In this document: positions 46,242 to 54,869 of the stretch, in pieces
How positions within the stretch are numbered: position 1 is the first letter of the stretch
How the letters are laid out: each line of letters opens with the position of its first letter
Origin: an uncultured Alistipes sp.
GTDB lineage: Bacteria > Bacteroidota > Bacteroidia > Bacteroidales > Rikenellaceae
Direction of reading: 5' to 3'
DNA length: 64,000 bases
Assembly: GCA_958449275.1 (NCBI GenBank)
Contig: CAUDHE010000002.1
Coordinates: 1 to 64,000, forward strand
The notes under the pieces: model-generated
Seen by the model: the letters and a program-made list of their open reading frames with translations, nothing else
Database searches by the model: none
Told to the model about the DNA's origin: nothing
Translations under genes and position numbers: made by a program

Positions 46242-46430
46242 AGGTTGAATGTTGATAATGATTAATAAATGTTATGTCGTTTTCCGTTCGCACCCGTGCC
46301 GATCGCGGCCGATACCGCGAGGATGCGACGCAGCGTGCGATGTCCCGTCGGGGGACGCCGCGCCGATGTCACGATACGTATCGGTATCGCCTGACGGAGC
46401 AAGAGTGTTTTCGTTAATGATTTTTCCCGT

Positions 46431-46440
46431 GGGGGGGGGG
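46431..46440. repeat. Run of ten G (C in the susC leader)
   Basis: A homopolymer G10 on the plus strand lies 190 bases upstream of the susC ATG, inside the predicted untranslated leader. It is the longest such tract noticed in the window. Confidence 0.95.
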
Positions 46441-46616
46441 TACGACGCTACGCACCCTTTCGCAGAGAGATTTGTCGCCGCATGTCGCCTTCGGAACGAC
46501 GGCAGTGCGAATGTCACGGGCAGTAGTCATACGGTACTTCACAGTTTTGGCGATCGCAACTCGGTCGATCATCGTCGCGGCGACGCGCATCGAACAATCG
46601 ATCACCGTTTTAATGG

Positions 46617-46638
46617 TTGCAATACTGTTGTATTGCAA
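46617..46638 (-). promoter_or_regulatory. Inverted repeat just downstream of the susC promoter
   Basis: TTGCAATAC (46617-46625) and its exact complement (46630-46638) with loop TGTT. The position is about 20-40 bases inside the predicted susC transcript, so it is either an operator or an RNA hairpin. Confidence 0.7.
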
Positions 46639-46661
46639 AAGGTCGGGCTTTCAATTCGAAA

Positions 46662-46693
46662 CAAAATTATGTATATTTCAAAATATATCCAAA
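46662..46693 (-). promoter_or_regulatory. susC promoter
   Basis: Minus strand: -7 TAATTTTG at 46662-46669 and -33 TTTG at 46690-46693, spacer 20 bases. No closer TAnnTTTG match was found between here and the ATG. Confidence 0.72.
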
Positions 46694-46699
46694 TATTTT

Positions 46700-47018
46700 A
46701 TCGAAAAAATTCCACGCGGCTTAAAAAACGCGCAATGCCACAAAAATCAAGCAGATATTAAAAAAAATTCATAACAAAAACGGGCCGGGGACAAGGTTCG
46801 GGAGGGATCGTCCGTCCGACACGCTCCATACGCTCTCGCGAGCGAATCCCGTCCGCGCCCGACGGCGGCAGATCGCAACGCGACTTTTACGCTTTTCGAA
46901 ACACAAACGCCGTACGGACGATATCTGCAGAGCGTCTTCGATAAGCCCGTTAACAAGCCATCGATAAGACTGCCGTGACATCGGCAGTCTTATCGATGGT
47001 TATGCGGCCCGAATGCGG
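46700..47018. other. Intergenic region between susC promoter and EEP gene
   Basis: I see no gene here. It includes the long hairpin at 46958-46999 and otherwise AT-rich DNA next to the promoter, changing to GC-rich DNA with short palindromes such as CGCTCTCGCGAGCG. Confidence 0.6.
46958..46999 (-). terminator. 18-bp perfect hairpin after the EEP gene
   Basis: CCATCGATAAGACTGCCG (46958-46975) and its exact complement (46982-46999), loop of six. It begins 20 bases after the EEP stop. On the minus strand CTTGTTAA follows, a weak T run. Terminator is the simplest reading. Confidence 0.7.
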
Positions 47019-47864
47019 TTAGATCTCCGCCGTCAGAACCACGGGATAGTGATCCGAAATGTAGGGTGCGCCGTAATTCTTGTCGCACAGTACGGCGAAC
47101 GACTGCGCATCGGCATTGCGGAAGAATATGTGGTCGATCACCACGTCGTTCGCGCGTCCCCAGTCGTTGAACGTACCTCGGGGATCGCTCTGCGGGGCTT
47201 CGGCGCGGGCGTCGCGCATGACGGCCTTGAGCGGTTCGAAGATCGGCTCGTCGGTGGTGGAGTTGAAATCGGCCGTCAGAAAGAGCGGCATGCCCTCGGG
47301 AACCGATTCGCCCATACGCTTCACGATGAGTTTCAACGCTTCGGCGCGGGCCGTGGGGCCCACGTGGTCGAGATGGGTGTTGAAATAGGCGAACTCCTTG
47401 CCCGAATCTTTCATGCGCATCAAGGCCCATGTGCAGGTACGCTTGCATGCGCCGTCCCAGCCCTTCGACACCTCGTCGGGGGTCTCCGAAAGCCAGAAAG
47501 TGCCGCCGTCGAGCAGTTCCACGCGATCGGTGCGATAGTATATGGCCATTATCTCGCCCTCGGCTTTGCCGTCCTCGCGACCCACGCCTATGTGCTTGTA
47601 GTGAGGCAGATGCTCGTCGAGAAAGGCTATCTGGTCGGGACACCCTTCCTGAATGCCCATCACGTCGGGCTGTTCGTCGTTGACCATGTTGATCGAAGCC
47701 TGCTTGCGGTTACTCCAATAATTGTCGCCGTCGGCCGCGGGAGATCCGCTCATGCGAATGTTGTAAGAGATGACCTTGATCGGGCTGTCCGCGCCTTTTT
47801 CCGTGCAACCGATCGCGGCGCACGCAATGGCGGCGCAGATCGAAAAGAGTAGAAGTTTCTTCAT
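47019..47864 (-). CDS. Endonuclease/exonuclease/phosphatase (EEP) family lipoprotein
   Basis: 281 aa. Lipobox AIGC (Cys 20). EEP-fold motifs: VISYNIRMSG, MGIQEGCPDQIAFL (catalytic Glu), FNTHLDHVG, FLTADFNSTTDEP and a final ISDHYPVVLTAEI (SDHYPV). Family members cleave phosphodiesters such as sphingomyelin, inositol phosphate or nucleic acid. The target of this exported member is unknown. It starts 12 bases after folE in the same unit. A second EEP lipoprotein is at 61174-62025. Confidence 0.9.
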   Translation of the reverse strand: MKKLLLFSICAAIACAAIGCTEKGADSPIKVISYNIRMSGSPAADGDNYWSNRKQASINMVNDEQPDVMGIQEGCPDQIAFLDEHLPHYKHIGVGREDGKAEGEIMAIYYRTDRVELLDGGTFWLSETPDEVSKGWDGACKRTCTWALMRMKDSGKEFAYFNTHLDHVGPTARAEALKLIVKRMGESVPEGMPLFLTADFNSTTDEPIFEPLKAVMRDARAEAPQSDPRGTFNDWGRANDVVIDHIFFRNADAQSFAVLCDKNYGAPYISDHYPVVLTAEI

Positions 47865-47876
47865 ATGGATTATGTT

Positions 47877-48491
47877 TTATTTGTATCCGTTGCTTATCAG
47901 CGTCAGGAATTCCTCGCGCGTGCGCGTGTCTTTAAGAAATACGCCCGTGAAGGCCGAGGTCGTAGTGGCCGACCCCAATTTCTCGACGCCGCGCATCTGC
48001 ATGCACATGTGGCTCGCCTCTATGACCACCGCCACGCCTATGGGGTCGAGGGCCTGCTGTATGCAGTCGCGGATCTGCACCGTCAGACGCTCCTGCACCT
48101 GCAAACGGCGGGCGTAACACTCCACCACGCGTGCGATCTTCGAGAGCCCCGTGATGCGGCCGTTCGGAATGTAGGCCACGTGCGCCTTGCCGACGAACGG
48201 CATCATGTGGTGCTCGCACATCGAGAAGAGTTCGATGTTCTTCACCAGAACCATCTGCTTGTACTCCTCGCGGAATATGGCCGAATTGATTATCTGCACG
48301 GGGTCCTCGGCATAACCCTTGGTGACGAACGACATGGCTTTCGCCACGCGTTCGGGGGTCTTGACCAACCCTTCGCGCTCGGGATCCTCGCCCAAAAGCG
48401 TCAGGATCTCGCGATAGTGATATGCGAGGCGTTCGATACGATCGCCGTCGTAACTCTCCTCGCGTCGGTAATTTGCGTTCTGTTCCGTCAT
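47877..48491 (-). CDS. folE: GTP cyclohydrolase I
   Basis: 204 aa. The FolE core is complete: [20 protein letters not shown] (zinc Cys and His), [20 protein letters not shown] and [15 protein letters not shown] with the second zinc Cys. It turns GTP into dihydroneopterin triphosphate, the first step to folate and queuosine. The ATG at 48491 is only seven bases from the promoter -7 element, so the mRNA is probably leaderless. No other in-frame start fits. Confidence 0.96.
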   Translation of the reverse strand: MTEQNANYRREESYDGDRIERLAYHYREILTLLGEDPEREGLVKTPERVAKAMSFVTKGYAEDPVQIINSAIFREEYKQMVLVKNIELFSMCEHHMMPFVGKAHVAYIPNGRITGLSKIARVVECYARRLQVQERLTVQIRDCIQQALDPIGVAVVIEASHMCMQMRGVEKLGSATTTSAFTGVFLKDTRTREEFLTLISNGYK

Positions 48492-48498
48492 AATGCGA

Positions 48499-48529
48499 CA
48501 AAGTTAGCGCGTGTCGAGCGAAAATGCAA
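48499..48529 (-). promoter_or_regulatory. folE promoter, abutting the start codon
   Basis: Minus strand: -7 TAACTTTG at 48499-48506 and -33 TTG at 48527-48529, spacer 20 bases. Only TCGCATT separates the -7 from the ATG. Confidence 0.75.
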
Positions 48530-48621
48530 CTCCGCGGGCCGCTTGTTGCTGTCACGACACGATATATTCGTTTCCGCACGCGGCGATATGCGAAATACGC
48601 GAATCGACAAACACCGTAAAA

Positions 48622-48652
48622 AATCCCGCCTCGCGTTCGGCAGGGCGGGATT
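48622..48652 (-). terminator. Terminator of the ABC exporter operon
   Basis: The stem AATCCCGCC (48622-48630) with its complement (48644-48652) is followed by six T on the minus strand, 23 bases after the permease stop. Confidence 0.9.
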
Positions 48653-48675
48653 CGATTTTCGGCATCGGACCGACG

Positions 48676-49989
48676 CTATTGGCGTATCCACGAAAGCAGC
48701 TCCTTGAACGACGGTTTTTTACCGTGCATGAAGATGCCCACACGGTATATCTTTCCCGCGGCCCACGCCATGCCCGCCACCGAGGTGTAGAGCAGCACGA
48801 GCGACAGCACTATCTGCCATGCCGCGATATCGAACGGTATGCGTGCCATCATCACCACGGGCGATGTGAACGGAATCATCGAGGCCCACACGGCCAGCGA
48901 CGAGTTGGGATCGTTGAATACCGACATGGCCAGTATGATGGCCAGAATTATGGGAATGGTTACGGGCGTCTGCAACTGCTGGGCATCCTGAATCGAGTCG
49001 ACGCTCGAACCCACGGCGGCGAACATGGCCGAATAGAACAGGAATCCGCCCACGAGGAACAGCAGCAGCCAAACGAACATCATCACTATGCGCACGGGGT
49101 CGGTGGCCAGCGACACGGCCGACAGTATGTCGGAGTCCATACCGGCCTCGGCCGAGGTGATGGCGCCGCTCTGCACGGCCTCGACGCTCTGCATCACATC
49201 GTCGGGCATGACGGCGGGCAGCACCACGGCGCCCACGCCGCACACCAGCACGGCCCAGATGGCGATCTGTGCCACGGCCACCGACGCCACGCCGAGTATC
49301 TTGCCCATCATGAGCTGGAACGGCGGCACGCTCGACACCAGCACGTCGAGCACGCGGCTGCCCTTCTCCTCTATCACCGAAGTCATGACCATCGAACCGT
49401 AGATGATAAGGAACATGTAGAGCATCATGCCCAGCACGATTCCCATCATGTAGGCTGCGCCCGACGAGGTGGCCTCCTTCTCTTCGCCGTCGGCCGCCAG
49501 ATCGTTGCGATAGGTGGTGAGTGTCACCGAAGCCTTCACGTCTTTCATTATCTGCTCCAGATTGTCGATGTCGTAACGCTTCAGACGCTCGCGCTCGATG
49601 ATCTTCTCCATCTGCGACGAGATGGAACTCTCGAGCGACATGGACGACGACGAATTGGTGTAGAGTTTGACGTTCGACGGATTGTCGACAATGTCGTCGC
49701 CTATCCACAGCACGCCGAAACGGTCGGTGCGGCTGCGGGCCTCCTCGGTCGTGAGGTCCGACGTCTCGAACACCACATCGTCGTCGCCCGTGAGCTGCGG
49801 CGCCACTATCCCGCTTCGGTCGATCACCAGCAGTGTCTTGGTCTCGCCCTTGGCGAAGATCATCATCAAGGTGGGGGCCGCCATCATGGCTATCATGAGT
49901 ACCGGCATTAGTATGGTGGTGATGATGAACGACTTCTTGCGTACTCGCTCGTTGAATTCGCGAGCTATGATTATGTTTATCTTATTCAT
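48676..49989 (-). CDS. ABC-2-type transporter permease (NatB-like)
   Basis: 437 aa. A first transmembrane segment (about 22-45) is followed by a large extracytoplasmic domain (about 46-170) and five C-terminal helices (MGIVLGMMLYMFLIIYGSMV onward) with the ABC-2 phrase VIEEKGSRVLDVLVSSVPPF. This is the layout of Na+/drug exporters of the NatAB type. It is encoded 24 bases after its ATPase. The substrate is unknown. Confidence 0.92.
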   Translation of the reverse strand: MNKINIIIAREFNERVRKKSFIITTILMPVLMIAMMAAPTLMMIFAKGETKTLLVIDRSGIVAPQLTGDDDVVFETSDLTTEEARSRTDRFGVLWIGDDIVDNPSNVKLYTNSSSSMSLESSISSQMEKIIERERLKRYDIDNLEQIMKDVKASVTLTTYRNDLAADGEEKEATSSGAAYMMGIVLGMMLYMFLIIYGSMVMTSVIEEKGSRVLDVLVSSVPPFQLMMGKILGVASVAVAQIAIWAVLVCGVGAVVLPAVMPDDVMQSVEAVQSGAITSAEAGMDSDILSAVSLATDPVRIVMMFVWLLLFLVGGFLFYSAMFAAVGSSVDSIQDAQQLQTPVTIPIILAIILAMSVFNDPNSSLAVWASMIPFTSPVVMMARIPFDIAAWQIVLSLVLLYTSVAGMAWAAGKIYRVGIFMHGKKPSFKELLSWIRQ

Positions 49990-50013
49990 ATTTTCGGGTG
50001 ATTACATAGTTAA

Positions 50014-50937
50014 TTATAACGTTCCCTCCACGGCGCGGATGAATATGTCGTTCATGCTCGGCATCACTTCGCTGAACGAACGCAACTCGACGGCGCCGTT
50101 CACGGCCGTCACCGTATCGCGCACCGTCGTGTCGGGCTTCAGACGCAGACGCATGGTGCGATAAGGCGTGTCGGCTGGTTCCGCCGTGCCGATTATGTCG
50201 GCCATAGGCTTCACGGCCGCGGTCAGCGTGGCGGCATCTCCGCCGTAGATCACCTCGAATATGTTTTCGCCGAAGCGGCGGCGGACCTCGTCGACCGAGC
50301 CCGAGAGTATGTTGTGCGATTTGTTGATAAGGGTGATGTGGTCGCATATCTCCTCCACGCTCGACATGTTGTGCGTTGAAAAGATCACGGTGGCGCCTTC
50401 GTCCCTCAGGCGCAGGATCTCCTGCTTGAGCAAATTGGCGTTTATGGGATCGAAGCCCGAGAACGGCTCGTCGAAGATCAGCAGCTTGGGTCGGTGCAAC
50501 ACCGTGGTGATGAACTGCACCTTTTGGGCCATGCCTTTCGAGAGATCCTCCACTTTGCGATTCCACCAGTCCTCGATGCCGAAACGTACGAACCACTCCT
50601 TCAGCCGCGTCACGGCCTCCTTGCGCGACAGCCCTTTCAGTCGGGCGAAGAATACTGCCTGCTCGCCCACCTTCATCTTCTTGTAGAGTCCGCGCTCTTC
50701 GGGCAGGTAGCCTATGTGGTAAATGTCCTCGTCGGTTATGGCGCGGCCGTCGAATACGGCTCGCCCCTCGTCGGGCAGCGTGATGCGGGTTATGACGCGT
50801 ATGAGCGTTGTTTTGCCCGCGCCGTTGGGTCCCAGAAGACCGTAGATCGAGCCTCGGGGTACGGAGAGCGACACGTTGTCGAGCGCCGTATGGGCGGAAT
50901 AACGTTTGGTGACGTTCTCTATTTGCAGAATGTCCAT
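50014..50937 (-). CDS. ABC transporter ATP-binding protein (NatA-like)
   Basis: 307 aa. Walker A GPNGAGKTT (near residues 37-45), signature LSKGMAQK, Walker B LLIFDEPFSG and the H-loop STHNMSS are all present. A C-terminal extension of about 90 residues is typical of DUF4162-type ATPases that pair with ABC-2 permeases. The ATG at 50937 (MDILQIENVTKRY) is the normal family start; the frame is open further upstream but that part is not ABC-like. It forms an exporter with the next gene. Confidence 0.94.
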   Translation of the reverse strand: MDILQIENVTKRYSAHTALDNVSLSVPRGSIYGLLGPNGAGKTTLIRVITRITLPDEGRAVFDGRAITDEDIYHIGYLPEERGLYKKMKVGEQAVFFARLKGLSRKEAVTRLKEWFVRFGIEDWWNRKVEDLSKGMAQKVQFITTVLHRPKLLIFDEPFSGFDPINANLLKQEILRLRDEGATVIFSTHNMSSVEEICDHITLINKSHNILSGSVDEVRRRFGENIFEVIYGGDAATLTAAVKPMADIIGTAEPADTPYRTMRLRLKPDTTVRDTVTAVNGAVELRSFSEVMPSMNDIFIRAVEGTL

Positions 50938-51022
50938 TTTATGTTCGGGATTTACGTGTGTAACAAACGGGTTCGTCAAACTAATAGTCGTCGAACGAAG
51001 CGTAAAATTACAAAAAAATGCG

Positions 51023-51062
51023 AAAAAAAACATATCCGACGGCCGAATCGACCGTCGGATAT
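51023..51062 (-). terminator. Terminator of the SQR-like gene
   Basis: An 11-bp perfect stem ATATCCGACGG (51032-51042) with its complement (51052-51062) is followed by eight T on the minus strand. Confidence 0.92.
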
Positions 51063-51107
51063 CGTATACTCGACGCGTAATTGCGTCCGTGTGCTCTAAA
51101 ACGCCGA

Positions 51108-52487
51108 TCAATACAATCCGCGCAACATGAGTTGGAAATATACGGGCTTGAGCATGTATACTTTCAGGATCCACGCCGCCCACTGCTCGCGCGACATGTC
51201 GAGCAGCGAGAAGGGGAACGTTATCTGCGGCTCCTTGTCGTAATCGAACTCGCACAGCAGCACGTGACCGTAATCGGTCACGATGGGACATGCGGCGTAG
51301 CCGTTGTATTTGGCCTCGGGAGCACGTCCCTCCATCAGCGACACGAGGTTCTCCACCGCCACGGGCAGCTGCTTGCGCACGGCGGCCGAGGTCTTGCTGG
51401 TGGGGATGCCCGCGCAGTCGCCCAAACATATGATATTGGAGTATGCGAGGTGAACGAGGGTCTCCTTGTCGGTCATGGCCCATCCGTCGGCGGCGAGTTT
51501 GCCCTCGGTCCAGCTCAGACCCGATTCGCGCACGAAGTCGGGAGCCGACTGGGGCGCCATGAAGTGCATGAAGTCGTAATCCTCGGTGAACGGGGTCACG
51601 ATCTTCTCGTCGCCCGCCGTCTCCACGCGCTCGAAATAGGCGCGTTTGGCTGAGGTATCGATACCCTTCAGACGCACGTTCACATCCACGGGGATGTTGC
51701 GCTCCTTATATATCTCCTCCAGTCTCTTGGTGAAATAGGGCACGTCGTAGAGCTGCTTTTCGGCCGTGTAGTAATGCAGGTCGACATCATTCGTCCTGCC
51801 GTTCTTGCGGGCGTTGTCCCACGTCAGAAGGCATATCTTCTTGGGGGCGCCGCCGCACTTGTGCTTGGTGTAGGTGTCGCAGAATATTCCGCGGCCGCCC
51901 TTTTCGGCGAACTCCTTCATGGCGGGCCAGGTGAGCTGTGCGCCTTCGAAATCGTAGATGCTGTGGGCGTTGCCCTGACCCAGAGTCTCTTTGGTGATAC
52001 CCTCGACCTCGTCCCAGTTGATCTGCGCGCCAGGGGCCAGCACCAGAAAATCGTAGTCGATCTTGCCGTTCGCGACCGTCTCCAGAGTGTTGGCGTCGGG
52101 GCGGATGATCTTCACGCAGTCCTTCACCCACTTTATGCCGGAAGGCATGCAGTCGGCCTGCGGTTTCCACACATCGTCGGCGCCGTAGACGCCGCCCGCT
52201 ATGAGTGTGAACCCGGGCTGGTAGAACTGACGGTCGCTGGGGTCGATCAACGTGATGTCGGGATTCTTCAGTACGCGCTTCAGACGCGCCGCCATGCCGA
52301 TACCCGCCGCGCCGCCGCCGACTATGACGATGCGTCCCTTGGCGTTGCTTTTGGCGGCATAGGCCTTGTCGGTTCCGAGAGCGAGGAATGCTCCCGCCAC
52401 GGCCATGAGTTGCAGAAACTGGGCGCGCGAAATCACGCCGTCGCGTTCCATCTTCTTCAACTCCTTTTCAAAATCGAGGTTTTCCAT
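51108..52487 (-). CDS. Exported SQR/FCSD-like FAD-dependent oxidoreductase
   Basis: 459 aa. The N-terminus has a Tat-like signal (ISRAQFLQLMAVAGAFLALG, but a single Arg rather than RR) ending near AYAAKS. The FAD-binding GRIVIVGGGAAGIGMAARL begins about residue 51. The conserved sulfide:quinone reductase or flavocytochrome-c segment YTKHKCGGAPKKI carries a likely redox Cys, and IICLGDCAGIPTSKTSAA is the second FAD motif. The expected reaction is sulfide or other thiol oxidation with transfer of electrons to quinone in the periplasm or at the membrane. Substrate and Tat export are inferred. Single gene. Confidence 0.85.
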   Translation of the reverse strand: MENLDFEKELKKMERDGVISRAQFLQLMAVAGAFLALGTDKAYAAKSNAKGRIVIVGGGAAGIGMAARLKRVLKNPDITLIDPSDRQFYQPGFTLIAGGVYGADDVWKPQADCMPSGIKWVKDCVKIIRPDANTLETVANGKIDYDFLVLAPGAQINWDEVEGITKETLGQGNAHSIYDFEGAQLTWPAMKEFAEKGGRGIFCDTYTKHKCGGAPKKICLLTWDNARKNGRTNDVDLHYYTAEKQLYDVPYFTKRLEEIYKERNIPVDVNVRLKGIDTSAKRAYFERVETAGDEKIVTPFTEDYDFMHFMAPQSAPDFVRESGLSWTEGKLAADGWAMTDKETLVHLAYSNIICLGDCAGIPTSKTSAAVRKQLPVAVENLVSLMEGRAPEAKYNGYAACPIVTDYGHVLLCEFDYDKEPQITFPFSLLDMSREQWAAWILKVYMLKPVYFQLMLRGLY

Positions 52488-52592
52488 AGTATACAGATTG
52501 TTATATCATTATCGTTTCGTTCACGGGCGGGCCGCACGATAGGACGAGCGTTGCGCCTGCGAGTCGCGGAGTCATGCGGTTCGCCGCCGTCG

Positions 52593-52600
52593 CAAAGGTA
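52593..52600 (-). promoter_or_regulatory. -7 element of the SQR-like gene
   Basis: TACCTTTG on the minus strand, 106 bases before the ATG. No -33 TTG at the usual spacing. Confidence 0.55.
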
Positions 52601-52634
52601 AATATTTTCGCGACAAAACCATATTTTCGGTCCG

Positions 52635-53756
52635 TTATTCCCGTCGTCGCAGACGTTCGCGCAACGTTCCCGCCCAGAATCCCGCGGCGAAAGGCAGTCC
52701 CAACACGATGAGCACGAGCAGAATGATCCATACGGCTATTTTTCCCGCGGCCGCCATGATGCGATCCATCGCCTGCGCCACGATACCGTCGGCTATGCTG
52801 CGGCCCTGCTCGATGGCCGCTTCGCGTTCGGCCGAAACGAATTGCTGTATTTCGTTGCGCTGTCGGTCTATCTGCCCGAAAGCGTTGTCGAGGCTGCGTT
52901 CCAGAGTGTGCATCATGGTCTCCACATGGACGTTGAACACGGCCAGCACCGTGTCGGAGATCTGCGGGATGTTCTCCATCACCGCCACTATGCGTTCGAA
53001 GTTGCGGTCGAGGCTGTCGAGCTGCGCCTGCACGGCTTGCGCGGTGCTGTCGCGCTCCCACTCTATCTCGACTATGTCTTTCGTCCACGACAAAGCGTTT
53101 ATCGCCTGCCCCGTCTGGCCGCTCATGCGGTCGCTCATATCGGCCACCACGTCGGCTATCGACCCCGTGGCATACGATACCTCCTCGCCGTTCTCCTTCA
53201 TGAACTCTATCCACGCCAGCGTGGTATTGGGCGACACCTCGCCTTCGCCCAACGGATTTTCGGCTATGTAACGCCGCACGTACTCGCGCATCAGGCGATA
53301 GCGTCCGCCGTCCAGCGCATCGTGCGCCACCGAGTCGACGCGCAGTGCCATGCGTCGCACCGCATCGCGGGCATAGTCGGAGAACGGACCGAACAGCATC
53401 GAATCGGGAGCGGTGTCGAACGACGTCTCCATGCGGCGGAACAATATCCACATGTCGGCCAAGGCCACGTCGGGAATACCCTGCATGGCGGCCGAGACGG
53501 CCGCTCGCGTGGCGCGTATTTTCCAACGTATGGCACGTATGCGTATCTTCGGATCATCCGATCGGGCTATGGAGTCGGCCGCCGCCGTCACCTCGTTGGC
53601 AAGCCCGTAGTAGAGTCCTCGCGTCATGACTCTTACGCGGGCCTCCGATTGCGGAAGCTCGGCGCCCGTGTCGAGCGACAATTTCAGCAGCGAACACCCC
53701 GTAAGGGCGAAGGTCAACGCCGCTGCCAACAATATTTCCGTACAGATTCGTTTCAT
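52635..53756 (-). CDS. Lipoprotein with coiled coil and C-terminal membrane helix
   Basis: 373 aa. Lipobox LTGC (Cys 21). The body is helical with long amphipathic, coiled-coil-prone stretches (about 60-100 and 245-330, ending IDRQRNEIQQFVSAEREAAI). A strong hydrophobic helix follows near 343-365 (IAVWIILLVLIVLGLPFAAG) with an Arg-rich end. A protein lipidated at the N-terminus and membrane-anchored at the C-terminus is unusual. I do not recognise the family. It starts 35 bases after corA. The ATG at 53756 gives the signal peptide. Confidence 0.72.
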   Translation of the reverse strand: MKRICTEILLAAALTFALTGCSLLKLSLDTGAELPQSEARVRVMTRGLYYGLANEVTAAADSIARSDDPKIRIRAIRWKIRATRAAVSAAMQGIPDVALADMWILFRRMETSFDTAPDSMLFGPFSDYARDAVRRMALRVDSVAHDALDGGRYRLMREYVRRYIAENPLGEGEVSPNTTLAWIEFMKENGEEVSYATGSIADVVADMSDRMSGQTGQAINALSWTKDIVEIEWERDSTAQAVQAQLDSLDRNFERIVAVMENIPQISDTVLAVFNVHVETMMHTLERSLDNAFGQIDRQRNEIQQFVSAEREAAIEQGRSIADGIVAQAMDRIMAAAGKIAVWIILLVLIVLGLPFAAGFWAGTLRERLRRRE

Positions 53757-53791
53757 TATCGCGGGTTTTCGGGTCGGTAGTGCCGAGGCCT

Positions 53792-54772
53792 TTACAGCCA
53801 CTTCTTATATTTGAAAAACCAGAACGTCGCACCCGAGAACAGCAGCATCAATGCTATGGCGAACAGATATCCCAGCGGAAGAGTGTAGTCGCCTATGTCG
53901 AGCGTCCACTCCAGCTCGGGCATCGAACGGAAGTTCATGCCGTATATGCTGGCTATGAGCGTGGCGGGCAGGAATATGACGGCCGCCACCGAGAAGATCT
54001 TCACTATCTCGTTCTGCTCGATGTTGATAAGTCCGAGGGCCGAATCCTGAATGTAGTCGAGTCGCTGGAAACTGAAATCGGCGTGGTTGATGAGCGAGTT
54101 CACATCCTTGAGCATGAGTTGCAAACGCGGGTAGACATCGTTGGGAAAGCGCTCGCTTTTCAGGATGCTCGACAATATGCGCTGACGGTCGAAGATGTTC
54201 TCGCGCAACACCATCGTATTCTCCTGCAAGGCGTTGATACGATGTATGACGGCCTTGTCGATCGAATCCTCGGTTATGATGTCCTTGCTCAGCGAGGCCA
54301 CCTGCTTGGCGACGAACTCCACCAAGTCGGCATCGAAATCGATACGCACCTCCAGCAGCGATATGAATATGTGGTAGCCCGTCGAATAGCCTCGGTAGTT
54401 CATCTGCAAACGCTTCTCGGCCTCGCGGAACGTGCGCGACTCGGAGTTGCGCACCGACACCAGCACACCCTCGTTCGAGATGATGAACGACACCGGCTCC
54501 ACGGTAAACGAATCGCCCGCGGGTACGAAGAAGTTGGTGTTCGAGATGATGGAGTTCTCCGTTTCGGAGTATTTCGACGTCGACTCGATCTCCTCCACCT
54601 GCTGACGGGTCTGGAGGCTCTCCTCCATGAAGTTCTCGACGGCTTTCTGCTCCTTGATCGACGGCGAAAGCAGGTCGATCCACAGAATGTCGTCGTAACC
54701 CAACGTATCCAAAAGATCGGGTTCGGCGTTGCGGATTATCTTATTGTATTGCTTGAGATAGATGGTGATCAT
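53792..54772 (-). CDS. CorA-family divalent-cation (Mg2+/Co2+) transporter
   Basis: 326 aa. A large N-terminal cytosolic domain of alpha/beta type precedes two C-terminal helices (about 262-283 and 299-318) flanking the CorA signature YGMNF in SIYGMNFRSMPE. This is the normal length and pentameric-channel architecture. It is followed on the same strand by the coiled-coil lipoprotein. Confidence 0.93.
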   Translation of the reverse strand: MITIYLKQYNKIIRNAEPDLLDTLGYDDILWIDLLSPSIKEQKAVENFMEESLQTRQQVEEIESTSKYSETENSIISNTNFFVPAGDSFTVEPVSFIISNEGVLVSVRNSESRTFREAEKRLQMNYRGYSTGYHIFISLLEVRIDFDADLVEFVAKQVASLSKDIITEDSIDKAVIHRINALQENTMVLRENIFDRQRILSSILKSERFPNDVYPRLQLMLKDVNSLINHADFSFQRLDYIQDSALGLINIEQNEIVKIFSVAAVIFLPATLIASIYGMNFRSMPELEWTLDIGDYTLPLGYLFAIALMLLFSGATFWFFKYKKWL

Positions 54773-54869
54773 GGCTGCATTGTTTTACGGGTTGAACTCC
54801 TTGCGGGATAGTGACGGGCGCGCAACACGCCTCGCCGAGAGTTTCCGTCGCCTGCGGCGGTCACCCTCT

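Noticed and set aside
46249..46761. A 170-codon plus-strand frame in the susC upstream region
   Set aside because: It crosses the G10 tract and the inverted repeat, lacks any family resemblance, and overlaps the predicted susC leader and promoter.
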